From: Brassica napus
Taxonomy: Eukaryota > Streptophyta > Magnoliopsida > Brassicales > Brassicaceae
Length of the DNA stretch: 64,000 nucleotides
Direction: 5' to 3'
Assembly: GCF_020379485.1 (NCBI RefSeq)
Contig: NC_063434.1
Span: 28,715,401-28,779,400, forward strand
Below are positions 27,848 to 39,137 of this stretch, one piece after another. Under the pieces are notes generated by a model. The model had not been told where the DNA came from and ran no database searches. It worked only from the letters and a program-made list of their open reading frames with translations. The position numbers and the translations under genes are program-made. Numbering within the stretch: position 1 is the first letter of the stretch; each line of letters opens with the position of its first letter.

Positions 27848-28560
27848 CTAGATCTCGATCCGCGCAACCGCGCGGGTTTTTGTTTTTATTTTTTTTATAA
27901 AAATTTTGTTTTCAATTCTAAATTGGTATATATTATAATATGTACGAGGTGTGTCTATCAATTTTTAAAACATAATAATTTTACTGTATATTTTTTTATT
28001 GAATAGATTGTTTGAAACTTTCACATCTATTTGTATCTTCTTCTATATATTTTTTTGGATTATTATTTCATTATTGAAATCATAACTATATATATAAAGA
28101 TTGGTAAAATATTTTTTTATTGTCATCTTCAAAAATATTGTAACATTTCACAAGAAAGTTTTTTAAAAAATTAAACTTTTAGCTTCATATATTTATATTA
28201 TCGAGTAAATAATCAAACATTTAGTTTTTGTTTAATTTTTTAAAAATAAACTATACAGTTTTAAATTTGTTTTCATTGGTTTAAGGTAGTATAGATTAAT
28301 CATTGTTAGATAATGATGATTTTTGTTATTTAAAAAAAATCTTTATAATTTTAAAAGTTAAAATCGATAATATTTAAATAATTAAGATATGAAGGTATAC
28401 TATTATAACATTAAATTATATCTATTTAATTTATACAATCTATAAATCCAAGGGATCATCTATTGTTTAAATCTAATTATTGATAGGCTAATAAAAATTT
28501 CTGGTAAGCCCAAAATTATCAGGTAACTAATTTTTGTCTGGGAAAATAATGTGCTGTACA
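27848..28560 (-). mobile_element. Helitron 3' terminus and internal part (minus strand), interrupted by an LTR element
   Basis: Read on the minus strand the terminus is a CCGCGC/GCGCGG hairpin with a GGTT loop (27,861-27,876). A short spacer and CTAG follow at 27,851-27,848, and the next base is T. This is the Helitron 3' end signature (hairpin, CTRR, insertion between A and T). The body runs to the right and is split at 28,560 by the Tekay-like element. Its 5' end should lie right of 39,137, where I could not find it. No helicase or Rep coding is seen, so the element is non-autonomous or truncated. Confidence 0.7.
28556..28560. repeat. Target-site duplication GTACA (left)
   Basis: GTACA directly precedes the LTR at 28,561 and is repeated at 39,133-39,137 directly after the other LTR. 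A 5-bp duplication is standard for Ty3/Gypsy integration. Confidence 0.93.
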
Positions 28561-31242
28561 TGTGACACCCCCGATCGTAGATAACCGGAAATGACACGGT
28601 CAATGTTCTCTGATGGTCGACCCGAGGTTCTCGAAATAAATCCGATCACCTTAGACCAACAACCAAAGAACAGAGACACTCCTATCGGATATTACTCTAG
28701 GCTTTTCAACCCGATAAAGCAATATTCAATAGTTAGTTCGTCCCGGACAAGGACTAATATCATATGAGAACTCGTGATTTATAAACATCTTTTATACATT
28801 ATTTATTTACTTTAAACATCTTACAAAGTGTTATAGTTTACCCTACGGCCTATCGCCCAACAACGTTTTAAGTAAATATACATCAAAAGGTACGTTGCAA
28901 GGACAACAAAATACTACCGCTGGTTGGCCGCTCCTTCCGTCCAAAAGAGTAAAGTGTCTCCCGCCTAAGGGTTACCTGCACACACGAATGAGTCATGAGC
29001 AACTAGTTTACTCAGTGAATCTAGAATCAAAACACAATCAATAATAAACCAAACAATTATCAAATGGATATACATGATCATGCAAGTACTAGTACTATAC
29101 TTTAATATCGATCATCATTGTGAATTCTTATTTTAAACATCACTTCCACAACACCCGCCCGTTACCATACTCATATAATACAATATATATACTAGACCCG
29201 AGAAACCACTAAGGCTAACCGAGACTAGTGAGTTAGCATCACCATCATTGTCGAATGTCCGGTATGAACAATCCGACACTGCATCGTCATGCAGTACACG
29301 GTCTCCAGGGAGCTACCCCATCATCGTGTCTTCATGACCTTGTTCCGTTCGCAGGACCAAGTCACGGTAATGCGGGGGCTTTAGGGATAGTGAATATAAC
29401 AAGATTTCACATGCTTTTACTTCCATAATTATTCCAAAATTAATCCATAATTAATCCTTAATTAATCATAATTAACTCTTAATTAATCCTAGATTAATCC
29501 TTAATTAATCTCATATTAATCTTTAATTAATCCAAGATTAGTACTTAATTAATCATGATTACTCTTTAATTAATTTCAGATTAATCCTTAATTAAACCAA
29601 GATTAATCCTTAATTAAACCATGATTAATCCTTAATCAAACCATGATTAATCCTTAATCAAAACCATGATTATTTCATAATTAAGATTAGTACTTGGGAA
29701 CAAGTACTATGATTATGATTAACCTCACTTTAACCTTTTGATTAATCTTTAAGTGTAAGTGTTTACACTAAGTAAACCCATACACTTCTTAAAGGATTCA
29801 AAGACTTTACTATCTAATTGAGATACTACAATTTAAACTCAATCCTGTACACATTCATGATCTATCTCATCTTCTCTCTAGACTCACCTAAAGATTAGTC
29901 TTGAAACTGGCTTGGACAAGACTTGAGTTCCACTTGAACAAGGCTGAATGGACAGGACTGGATACTTCAAGCTTTACTCTACCTCTGACCTGAAACAGAG
30001 TGGTATGATCACAAGATCAGTTGGTTCATGCCTTAACACCTTAGATCAGATCAGTTCAAGCTTGGTTCTGCTCAGACTATACAAGTTCAGCTCGGTTCTA
30101 GTCAGTCTACCAAAGTTCAGGACAAGATCAGACTGAGCTCAAATCGGTTTACTCAAAGCCAGATCAAAATATCATAGCTGGTTGTTCTAAGAGGTTGATT
30201 CAAACCGAAATTAACAAGAACTGAACTGTATCAGAACTTATACAACTGATCCGACCAAGACCTAAACTAAACATCAACTGTTCTGATCAGATACTGACTG
30301 AGGCAAGGAGACCAAAGCTTACCAAGATGAACCAAAGGACTAGATGGCCTCAGCTGATCCTCTTCTCCAAGGTAAGCTTGTGGCTGGACTGATCAAAGAG
30401 AAAGATCAAGGTCTGATCATGATCTGAACTCAACTAGGTCTAGGGTTTTATTTAAAAATCTCACCTTCTGATCTTTCCCAAGGTAAGAAACTGAGCTAAG
30501 GTTGAAGATTAGGTCACCACCAATTTTTTCTTGATTTATTTTCTTGATTTTTCTCTCTGATTTTTCTGTTCTTCTTTCTCTCTTTCTCACTGAAATTCTC
30601 TAGGTTTTTCTGCAGGGTTCTGAACGTGGGAAGCAGCTGGAGAGGGGTTAAATGTGAGGTGAGCTTGATTCAGGTGAGGGTTTCACTCAGGACAAAGCTA
30701 AGCTGAGTGGGGACAGCTGGCCAGCTGCTTCAGCACTCTCAGCACAAGCTGCTGTCCTTTCCTTAACCTGAAGAAACTCCAGCCCTTTCATGTGCTTCTC
30801 ACATGACAATCTAAGAAACAAGGCAAGCAGGCAGCTTGTGATTGTCATGTGCCAGTTACTGAAGAAGCTAGGCAAGCAGGCAGGTGCAAGTCATGTGACT
30901 AAAGACTGAGCAAGCAGGCTGGTGGAAGACATGAGTCTGGTCCAAAATTACTTGTAGAAGTTGGTTGATAATTTTCAATAATTTTTCAACCAAATATTCC
31001 TTGTCTTTGGCTCTCGTCTTGTTCTCGGAAACTCTCTTCCAGTTTAATAAAAATTCGACCAAAATATTTAAGACTCGACCAAACCATCAAGTGAAGGTCT
31101 TTCAACCACAAGACAGTCCCTTCGAGAAATTAATCTACCGGGTCGATCTTTATTTTTATTAATCCTTGTTGAACCAACTAAAAACTGGTCGAGCGGGATT
31201 TTTCTCAAACAAAAAATTTATTGGCTCATGAGGGTTATTACA
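28561..31242 (-). repeat. 3' LTR of the Tekay-like element (2,682 bp)
   Basis: It starts TGTGACACCC and ends TTATTACA in plus-strand reading, and is the same length as the copy at 36,451. Four differences were noticed by reading: near 29,845, 30,068, 30,669 and 30,959. The region 29,430-29,690 is a degenerate tandem of TTAATTAATCC-like units. Open frames inside the LTR are duplicated in the other LTR and have no coding support. Confidence 0.95.
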
Positions 31243-31256
31243 CTCTTCCCCCCTTA
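31243..31256 (-). promoter_or_regulatory. Polypurine tract of the Tekay-like element
   Basis: On the minus strand AAGGGGGGAAGAG abuts the 3' LTR. It primes plus-strand DNA synthesis during reverse transcription. Confidence 0.85.
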
Positions 31257-31299
31257 AAAGAATTCGTCCCCGAATTCTCAAAATACAAGTGTACACCCT

Positions 31300-34200
31300 T
31301 TACTGGACGACTGGGGTATCTGAGAAGAGTTCTGGATGATCAACTCGGAACTTATCTTCATCCTCCCATGTTATAACAACTCTCTGTCGCTTTCCCCAAA
31401 ATACTTGAACTTGGGAAATTTCCCTGTTCTTCAATTTCTTGATTCGACGCTCGCCTATCCGCAAAGGACCTTCAGGATAAGTGAGGTTAGGTTGCAAGTT
31501 CTCTGGTCGCTGCGGCTCGACCATTTTCGGATCTGGTATATGCTTACGCAGCATCGACACATGAAATACCGGATGCATAGGCATATCGGGTGGAAGTTCC
31601 AGTCTATAGGCTACTTCTCCAATTCTGGCGACAATTCGGTATGGCCCAATGTAACGAGTAGCTAGCTTCCCAATTTTTCCAAATCGATCCTTTCCTTTTT
31701 GTGCAGCTACTTTCAAGAAGACTAAATCATTTATTTCAAAAATGACTTCTCTTCTACCGCGGTCTGCATACTTCTTTTGTCGGTCTTGAGCCTTCTTCAT
31801 ATTGGCTTGAATTATCCTTACTTTTTCTGCAGCCTCATCTACTATTTCTGGACCAAGAATTCTTCTCTCACCAACTTCTGCCCAACATACGGGCGTTCTA
31901 CAATGCTTCGTATGGTGACATACCAATACTAGAGTGGTAGCTATTGTTGTAGGAGAATTCTATCAGCGGCAAAAACTTTTCCCACGGACCATTCCAGTCT
32001 AAGATACACAACCTTAACAGATCTTCCAGAGTTCTAATGGTTCTTTCGGTTTGGCCATCGGTTTCTGGATGAAACGCTGTACTCATATGCAAATCAGTTC
32101 CCAAGGCTTGTTGAAAGGCTCGCCAAAATTCAGCTGTAAAGCGCGGGTCTCGGTCTGAAACTATATTTGCTGGTACCCCATGAAGCTTTACTATTTCCTC
32201 CAAATACAGCTCTGCTAAAGTCTCAACTTTGTCTGTAAGTTTCATCGGTAGGAAATGAGCAGATTTGGTGAGACGATCGACAATCACCCAAACTGCATCA
32301 TTCCCACGGCCGGGTGCTCGAGGTAAACCAGAAATAAAGTCCATCGCTACTGCATCCCATTTCCATTCAGGGATAGGTAGGCTTTGAAGTAAGCCACCAG
32401 GGACTTGGTGTTCAGCTTTTATCCGCTGGCAACTCTGACACTGAGAAACCCATATGGCAACATCTCTCTTCATCCCTGGCCAGTGGTAATATCTTCTGAT
32501 ATCTCGATACATCTTTGTGCTCCCGGGATGAATGCTTAAGAGAGAATGGTGTGCAGTCCTTAAAATCTCCTCTTGAAGTCCTTCTCCTTTCGGAACAGTT
32601 ACTCGACCATTGAGTAACAAAGTTCCATCACTTGCAACTTGATATCCTCCGAAGTTTCCTTCATTCAACTGCTCTCGTATCTTCTTCAGGTTTACATCTC
32701 TCATTTGATATTCTCAGATACGAGAAAGTAAACCAGCTTGGCTTACTGCTTGTAGTCCTAGAGGTTCTCTTTCCTCTCCTTCTAAGGCAGCCAAACTAAT
32801 CATCTTGAATTCCGCTTCCAAGTTCTGGAGTTCTTTTTCAACATCTACATCAACTTTCCTTCTGCTCAATGCATCTGCAACAACGTTGGCTTTTCCTGGA
32901 TGATATAGGATCTGCATGTCATAATCAGCTATGAACTCCATCCATCGTCTTTGCCTTAGGTTCAGATCAGGTTGAGTGAAAAGATACTTAAGGCTTTTAT
33001 GGTCAGTGAACACTTGGATCTTCTCACCATACAAGTACGATCGCCAAATCTGAAGGGCAAATACTACTGCAGCCATCTCTAGGTCATGTGTCGGATAATT
33101 CACTTCATGCTTTCTTAGTTTCCTAGATGCATAGGCGATTACCTTATCTTCTTGCATCAGCACACAACCTAAACCAACATGAGATGCATCCGTATACACG
33201 GTGTATGGTTGGTTAGGCTTAGGCAATGCTAAGATAGGTGCAGTCGTCAAAGCTTCTTTTAACTTTTCGAATGCTTTCTCGGTTTCTATACTCCATTCAT
33301 AAGCAATCCCTTTACCGGTAAGACGAGTCAAAGGCTTTGATACGCTTGCAAATGCTTGAACAAACTTTCTGTAATAGCCGGCCAATCCGAGAAAACTTCG
33401 AATCTCGGTAACAGAAGTCGATGCGGCCATTCCTTAATAGCAGCTATCTTTTCTGGATCGACGGCAACTCCTCCTTCTGACACTCGATGTCCTAAGAAGC
33501 CAACTTCTCTTTTCCAGAAACGACATTTACTAAGCTTAGCAAAAAGCTTTTGATCTCGGAGACGCTCCAAAACTAGTCGTAGATGCCTTTCGTGTTCTTC
33601 TGCACATCGGGAATATATGAGGATGTCGTCAATGAATATGATAACAAACTCATCCAGGTAATCCCGAAATACTTCATTCATCAGTCGCATAAATGCAGCT
33701 GGGGCATTGGTAAGACCAAAAGGCATTACTACGAACTCAAAGTGTCCATAGCGGGTTCTAAAGGCGGTCTTCATGATATCGGTTTCGGAAATCGGAATCT
33801 GATGATAACCCGAAGCTAAATCAATCTTCGAAAACCAGCTTGCACCTTGTAACTGGTCTAATAGTTCATCAATTCTTGGGAGTGGGTACTTGTCTTTTAT
33901 GGTTACGTTATTGATTCCACGATAATCAATACATAACCGCATGCTTCCGTCTTTCTTCTTTACAAATAGCACGGGTGCTCCCCATGGTGATGAACTAGGA
34001 CGTATGAAACCCTTGTCTAACAAATCAGCTAACTGCTGCTTCAACTCGGCAAGTTCTGCTGGTGCCATTCGGTATGGTGCCTTTGCTATTGCAGCTGATC
34101 CGGGTTCTAAGGTTATACTAAAGGGGTTACTCCTAGACGGCGGCAATCCCTCTAATGCCTTAAACACGTCCTCGTATTCTCTGACTACTGGTATTTCTTC

Positions 34201-34685
34201 CATGTTCTGCTCTTTCTCGTCTTCTACTGGTCCAGCAACTAAGGTCACTAAGTATACTTCTTCACCCTTCTCCAAAACGTTTTCAATTCTCAATGCTGAC
34301 ACTAATGACACTCCATCACTTGGTACTATGCCATGGTAAGCTAAAGGGGGTTGGGTATCTCTCTCGAAAACAATCTTCCCTCGACCACAATCAAGGTGAG
34401 CTCGGTAACTTGACAGCCAATCCATCCCTAAGATTACCTCGTACCTCTCTAAGGGGAGAACTAACAAATCAGCCGGAAAAACCATATCTTGGATAATGAT
34501 TGGAACTCTTAGAATACAGCCTTCAGTTTCAAGAACTTGATCTCCGGGAGTTAGAACAGGAATGGATAAATTCACCTTAGTGAATTCTCCATCGAATCGG
34601 GATGCTACTTCGGGAGCTACAAAACTATGTGTTGCTCCTGAATCGAAAAGGATGTGGGCGGATATTCCACCCACAAGCAAAGTCC
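31300..34685 (-). pseudogene. Tekay-like pol (protease, RT, RNase H, integrase, chromodomain), three lesions
   Basis: Domains in order on the minus strand are aspartic protease ([12 protein letters not shown], about 34,640) and RT ([10 protein letters not shown]; catalytic FIDD, about 33,620). RNase H follows ([10 protein letters not shown]; about 33,190), then an HHCC zinc finger and a DDE integrase ([29 protein letters not shown]; about 32,550-32,000). The end is chromodomain-like. Lesion 1 is a frameshift at about 33,426, just after the KEWP motif, consistent with loss of one base. Lesion 2 is an in-frame TGA at 32,716-32,714 between RNase H and integrase, a likely CGA-to-TGA change. Lesion 3 is a deletion of about 14 bases at about 31,912, which removes four residues that usually follow SPYEALY and shifts the frame. 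The copy would need complementation to move. Confidence 0.9.
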
Positions 34686-34821
34686 CTGTCAATAATTGAC
34701 TTTACCGTCAATTACTTACTCAACCACTTTTATAATATTTTTATATCACTAATTCACAAATCAATTATTTTTTTTTATTTTTAATAATTTATGCAACACT
34801 CAATCGGATAAGAAAACAAAC
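34686..34821 (-). other. Candidate 136-bp intron between gag and protease
   Basis: The minus-strand sequence between gag and protease is very AT-rich, unlike either neighbour. It begins GT (34,821-34,820) and ends AG (34,687-34,686). Joining 34,822 to 34,685 keeps frame and reads PISG directly into TLLVGG, where the protease domain begins. Without removal, gag ends at a stop 13 codons later (34,781). Splicing would therefore decide between Gag and Gag-Pol. Seen: the borders, phase and composition. Inferred: that it is spliced. Confidence 0.65.
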
Positions 34822-36283
34822 CTGAAATCGGACCCTGAGGTGGTCCGGATGGTCCTGGTAACTCTAAAGCGTAAGCCCTACCAGCAGTGGCTTGACGCTT
34901 AGCAGGAGGTAAGGGTAAAGGTGGGTTAACTGGTCTGGCGGGTCGAGCACTCGAAACAACAGGCTGAGCAAGATGAGTGCGTGGACATGATGTCGCATAA
35001 TGTCCTCGCTCTCCACACGTGAAACAAGTGATGTGAGATGGTACAGCCGGTTGGAACTGTCCCACGGTCGGACAATCCCTCCTAACATGGCCCAGCTGGC
35101 CACAAGTGAAACAAGTCGGGGTTCTAGGTCTAGAACCTCCAGAACGACCTCCCCGAAAAGCTCTACCTCCTCGTCCTCGCTGCATAGCAGAATGCGGCTG
35201 AGGCTGGAACGGAACAGATGGACGTCTAGGTTGTGTGGCATTGCTAGAAGAAGCTCTCTCAGCAGCAATGGCCTCCTCAACATTCACAGCACGCTCAACA
35301 AGATCAGCAAGCCGATGAAACTCTACTGCCTCAAGTCTGCTCCTGATATATGGGTTAAGTCCTCGAAGGAACTTACGGATAATCATCATCTCGTCCTCTC
35401 GACCATAGTGGACATACTTCCTGAGACGGGTGAACTCTGCCTCATACTTCCTAACAGATAATCCTCCCTGAACTAGCTCCATGAATTTAATCTCCAATCG
35501 ATCACGGGCTTCCGGTGGGAAGTACTTTCGAACGAACGCTGTACGGAAGTCAGCCCAACTCAGATTGAAGTCTCCAAAGTTCCTCTCTACGCATAACCAC
35601 CAACTGATGGCGTCTTTCTCTAGATAGTAAACAGCCACGTCCTTTTTAAATTCTTCCGGACAACGGGTTGCAGCAAAGTTCTGCTCGAGATTGTGAAGCC
35701 ATGCATCAGCTTCAAAGGGATCAGTGCCTCCCTGGTAATGCTTCGTCCCCAAGTTCTTCATAATCATGACTATCTTCAGGAAGTCCGGGTGAGAAGTGGT
35801 AGGTACTGGAGCTGGCTGAGTACGCTGTGCTTCTCGCTGTGCATTCAGTGCTTGATATTGCAAATTCACCATCTCAGCCATCAGTTCCAGAAGTGCTATC
35901 ATAGCTGGATCGGTTGGCGCTGGTTGAGGTTGTGCTGCCGGAATAGGTGCGGCAGGGCCCGGTGGAATATGAGCGGCAGGAGCTGGTGGAATATCAGCGG
36001 CAGGAGATGCAGGAGCTGCGGGATGATCTCCATGCACTGGACTATCGTGTACCACATCCACCTCGATGTCCATAAAGTATGGGTCTGGAGACAAAGGAAT
36101 GTGCTCCGGTGTCTGATCATATGACCCTTCAGACGGGTCAGTCTCAAAGCTAGAGCCTGAAGGTGTAGCCTCAAAGCTAGGAGTCGGAAGTGGTGCCGGA
36201 GTAGATGGCGGCGAGGAGTCTGAAGATGATGAAATAGGTATCGGTAGATAATGTCCACCACGATGTGCCTGTCTCGGTGGCAT
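34781..36283 (-). CDS. gag: Gag polyprotein of the Tekay-like element
   Basis: Capsid/nucleocapsid precursor that packages element RNA into virus-like particles. The frame is intact at 500 codons from the ATG at 36,283. The N-terminal third is rich in Pro/Ala/Ser. A retrotransposon Gag domain follows in the middle (WLHNLEQNF ... SWADFRTAFVRKYFPPEARD ... YEAEFTRLRKYV). A Gly/Arg-rich linker then leads to two CCHC zinc knuckles (CFTCGQLGHVRRDC and CFTCGERGHYATSC). The ATG directly follows TTTGTTGCAG, which itself looks like a splice acceptor, so a leader intron is possible. The last 13 codons plus stop lie inside the candidate intron. The other choice is an in-frame join to protease by splicing. 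Confidence 0.9.
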   Translation of the reverse strand: MPPRQAHRGGHYLPIPISSSSDSSPPSTPAPLPTPSFEATPSGSSFETDPSEGSYDQTPEHIPLSPDPYFMDIEVDVVHDSPVHGDHPAAPASPAADIPPAPAAHIPPGPAAPIPAAQPQPAPTDPAMIALLELMAEMVNLQYQALNAQREAQRTQPAPVPTTSHPDFLKIVMIMKNLGTKHYQGGTDPFEADAWLHNLEQNFAATRCPEEFKKDVAVYYLEKDAISWWLCVERNFGDFNLSWADFRTAFVRKYFPPEARDRLEIKFMELVQGGLSVRKYEAEFTRLRKYVHYGREDEMMIIRKFLRGLNPYIRSRLEAVEFHRLADLVERAVNVEEAIAAERASSSNATQPRRPSVPFQPQPHSAMQRGRGGRAFRGGRSGGSRPRTPTCFTCGQLGHVRRDCPTVGQFQPAVPSHITCFTCGERGHYATSCPRTHLAQPVVSSARPARPVNPPLPLPPAKRQATAGRAYALELPGPSGPPQGPISGLFSYPIECCINY

Positions 36284-36434
36284 CTGCAACAAAAGATCAT
36301 GGTAAGTTTCTACCCAGGTCTATCTATTTATAAAAGAAGGAACAAACCAGCATATCCTAATTATCCTTGCGACACATTTTCTGACTCGAAAGTTTTTTTT
36401 TAAAACAAGTCCCATTCTAGCATCGTATAACAAT

Positions 36435-36446
36435 GCTCTGATACCA
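36435..36446 (-). other. Primer-binding site (initiator Met tRNA type)
   Basis: The minus strand reads TGGTATCAGAGC, complementary to the 3' end of plant initiator Met tRNA, four bases inside the 5' LTR. It primes minus-strand DNA synthesis and fixes the element's orientation. Confidence 0.92.
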
Positions 36447-36450
36447 CCTT

Positions 36451-39132
36451 TGTGACACCCCCGATCGTAGATAACCGGAAATGACACGGTCAATGTTCTC
36501 TGATGGTCGACCCGAGGTTCTCGAAATAAATCCGATCACCTTAGACCAACAACCAAAGAACAGAGACACTCCTATCGGATATTACTCTAGGCTTTTCAAC
36601 CCGATAAAGCAATATTCAATAGTTAGTTCGTCCCGGACAAGGACTAATATCATATGAGAACTCGTGATTTATAAACATCTTTTATACATTATTTATTTAC
36701 TTTAAACATCTTACAAAGTGTTATAGTTTACCCTACGGCCTATCGCCCAACAACGTTTTAAGTAAATATACATCAAAAGGTACGTTGCAAGGACAACAAA
36801 ATACTACCGCTGGTTGGCCGCTCCTTCCGTCCAAAAGAGTAAAGTGTCTCCCGCCTAAGGGTTACCTGCACACACGAATGAGTCATGAGCAACTAGTTTA
36901 CTCAGTGAATCTAGAATCAAAACACAATCAATAATAAACCAAACAATTATCAAATGGATATACATGATCATGCAAGTACTAGTACTATACTTTAATATCG
37001 ATCATCATTGTGAATTCTTATTTTAAACATCACTTCCACAACACCCGCCCGTTACCATACTCATATAATACAATATATATACTAGACCCGAGAAACCACT
37101 AAGGCTAACCGAGACTAGTGAGTTAGCATCACCATCATTGTCGAATGTCCGGTATGAACAATCCGACACTGCATCGTCATGCAGTACACGGTCTCCAGGG
37201 AGCTACCCCATCATCGTGTCTTCATGACCTTGTTCCGTTCGCAGGACCAAGTCACGGTAATGCGGGGGCTTTAGGGATAGTGAATATAACAAGATTTCAC
37301 ATGCTTTTACTTCCATAATTATTCCAAAATTAATCCATAATTAATCCTTAATTAATCATAATTAACTCTTAATTAATCCTAGATTAATCCTTAATTAATC
37401 TCATATTAATCTTTAATTAATCCAAGATTAGTACTTAATTAATCATGATTACTCTTTAATTAATTTCAGATTAATCCTTAATTAAACCAAGATTAATCCT
37501 TAATTAAACCATGATTAATCCTTAATCAAACCATGATTAATCCTTAATCAAAACCATGATTATTTCATAATTAAGATTAGTACTTGGGAACAAGTACTAT
37601 GATTATGATTAACCTCACTTTAACCTTTTGATTAATCTTTAAGTGTAAGTGTTTACACTAAGTAAACCCATACACTTCTTAAAGGATTCAAAGACTTTAC
37701 TATCTAATTGAGATACTACAATTTAAACTCAATCATGTACACATTCATGATCTATCTCATCTTCTCTCTAGACTCACCTAAAGATTAGTCTTGAAACTGG
37801 CTTGGACAAGACTTGAGTTCCACTTGAACAAGGCTGAATGGACAGGACTGGATACTTCAAGCTTTACTCTACCTCTGACCTGAAACAGAGTGGTATGATC
37901 ACAAGATCAGTTGGTTCATGCCTTAACACCTTAGATCAGATCAGTTCAAGCTTGGTTTTGCTCAGACTATACAAGTTCAGCTCGGTTCTAGTCAGTCTAC
38001 CAAAGTTCAGGACAAGATCAGACTGAGCTCAAATCGGTTTACTCAAAGCCAGATCAAAATATCATAGCTGGTTGTTCTAAGAGGTTGATTCAAACCGAAA
38101 TTAACAAGAACTGAACTGTATCAGAACTTATACAACTGATCCGACCAAGACCTAAACTAAACATCAACTGTTCTGATCAGATACTGACTGAGGCAAGGAG
38201 ACCAAAGCTTACCAAGATGAACCAAAGGACTAGATGGCCTCAGCTGATCCTCTTCTCCAAGGTAAGCTTGTGGCTGGACTGATCAAAGAGAAAGATCAAG
38301 GTCTGATCATGATCTGAACTCAACTAGGTCTAGGGTTTTATTTAAAAATCTCACCTTCTGATCTTTCCCAAGGTAAGAAACTGAGCTAAGGTTGAAGATT
38401 AGGTCACCACCAATTTTTTCTTGATTTATTTTCTTGATTTTTCTCTCTGATTTTTCTGTTCTTCTTTCTCTCTTTCTCACTGAAATTCTCTAGGTTTTTC
38501 TGCAGGGTTCTGAACGTGGGAAGCAGCTGGAGAGGGGTTAAATGTGAGGTGAGCTTGCTTCAGGTGAGGGTTTCACTCAGGACAAAGCTAAGCTGAGTGG
38601 GGACAGCTGGCCAGCTGCTTCAGCACTCTCAGCACAAGCTGCTGTCCTTTCCTTAACCTGAAGAAACTCCAGCCCTTTCATGTGCTTCTCACATGACAAT
38701 CTAAGAAACAAGGCAAGCAGGCAGCTTGTGATTGTCATGTGCCAGTTACTGAAGAAGCTAGGCAAGCAGGCAGGTGCAAGTCATGTGACTAAAGACTGAG
38801 CAAGCAGGCTGGTGGAAGACATGAGTCTGGTCCAAAATTACTTGTAGCAGTTGGTTGATAATTTTCAATAATTTTTCAACCAAATATTCCTTGTCTTTGG
38901 CTCTCGTCTTGTTCTCGGAAACTCTCTTCCAGTTTAATAAAAATTCGACCAAAATATTTAAGACTCGACCAAACCATCAAGTGAAGGTCTTTCAACCACA
39001 AGACAGTCCCTTCGAGAAATTAATCTACCGGGTCGATCTTTATTTTTATTAATCCTTGTTGAACCAACTAAAAACTGGTCGAGCGGGATTTTTCTCAAAC
39101 AAAAAATTTATTGGCTCATGAGGGTTATTACA
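36451..39132 (-). repeat. 5' LTR of the Tekay-like element (2,682 bp)
   Basis: Same length and near-identical sequence to 28,561-31,242. Because the PBS abuts it, this copy carries the promoter driving minus-strand transcription. A TATA-like TTTAAATAAA on the minus strand near 38,336-38,346 is a weak core-promoter candidate. The TTAATTAATCC-like tandem is present at 37,318-37,580. Confidence 0.95.
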
Positions 39133-39137
39133 GTACA
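39133..39137. repeat. Target-site duplication GTACA (right)
   Basis: Matches 28,556-28,560 exactly. Confidence 0.93.

Larger units (their letters stand above)
28561..39132 (-). mobile_element. Tekay/Del-like Ty3/Gypsy chromovirus, 10.57 kb
   Basis: Complete LTR retrotransposon on the minus strand. It has two 2,682-bp LTRs, a GTACA target duplication, a PBS matching initiator Met tRNA, a polypurine tract, gag, and protease-RT-RNase H-integrase in Gypsy order. A C-terminal chromodomain-like segment (TWEDEDKFRVDHPELF) follows. Long LTRs, two CCHC knuckles in gag and this C-terminus fit the Tekay (Del) clade. I counted four substitutions between the LTRs, which suggests insertion within tens of thousands of years under commonly used plant rates. 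The pol region carries two frameshifting lesions and one nonsense codon, so this copy cannot make a full polyprotein. It is inserted in a Helitron. Confidence 0.93.

Noticed and set aside
25703..28560. Autonomous Helitron comprising satellite, RPA-like gene and the 27,848 end
   Set aside because: The 27,848 terminus points away from the RPA-like gene, and no Rep/helicase coding is present.
29948..31162. Several 62-65 codon frames repeated at 37,838-39,052
   Set aside because: They lie in both LTRs and have no coding motifs.
34864..36300. Alternative-frame ORFs over gag (for example 35,000-35,461 and 35,899-36,300)
   Set aside because: They are shadows of the Gag frame with biased Ser/Arg/His composition.
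28561..39132. Treating the Tekay-like element as carrying an envelope gene
   Set aside because: The space between integrase end and 3' LTR is under 60 bp and no additional frame exists.
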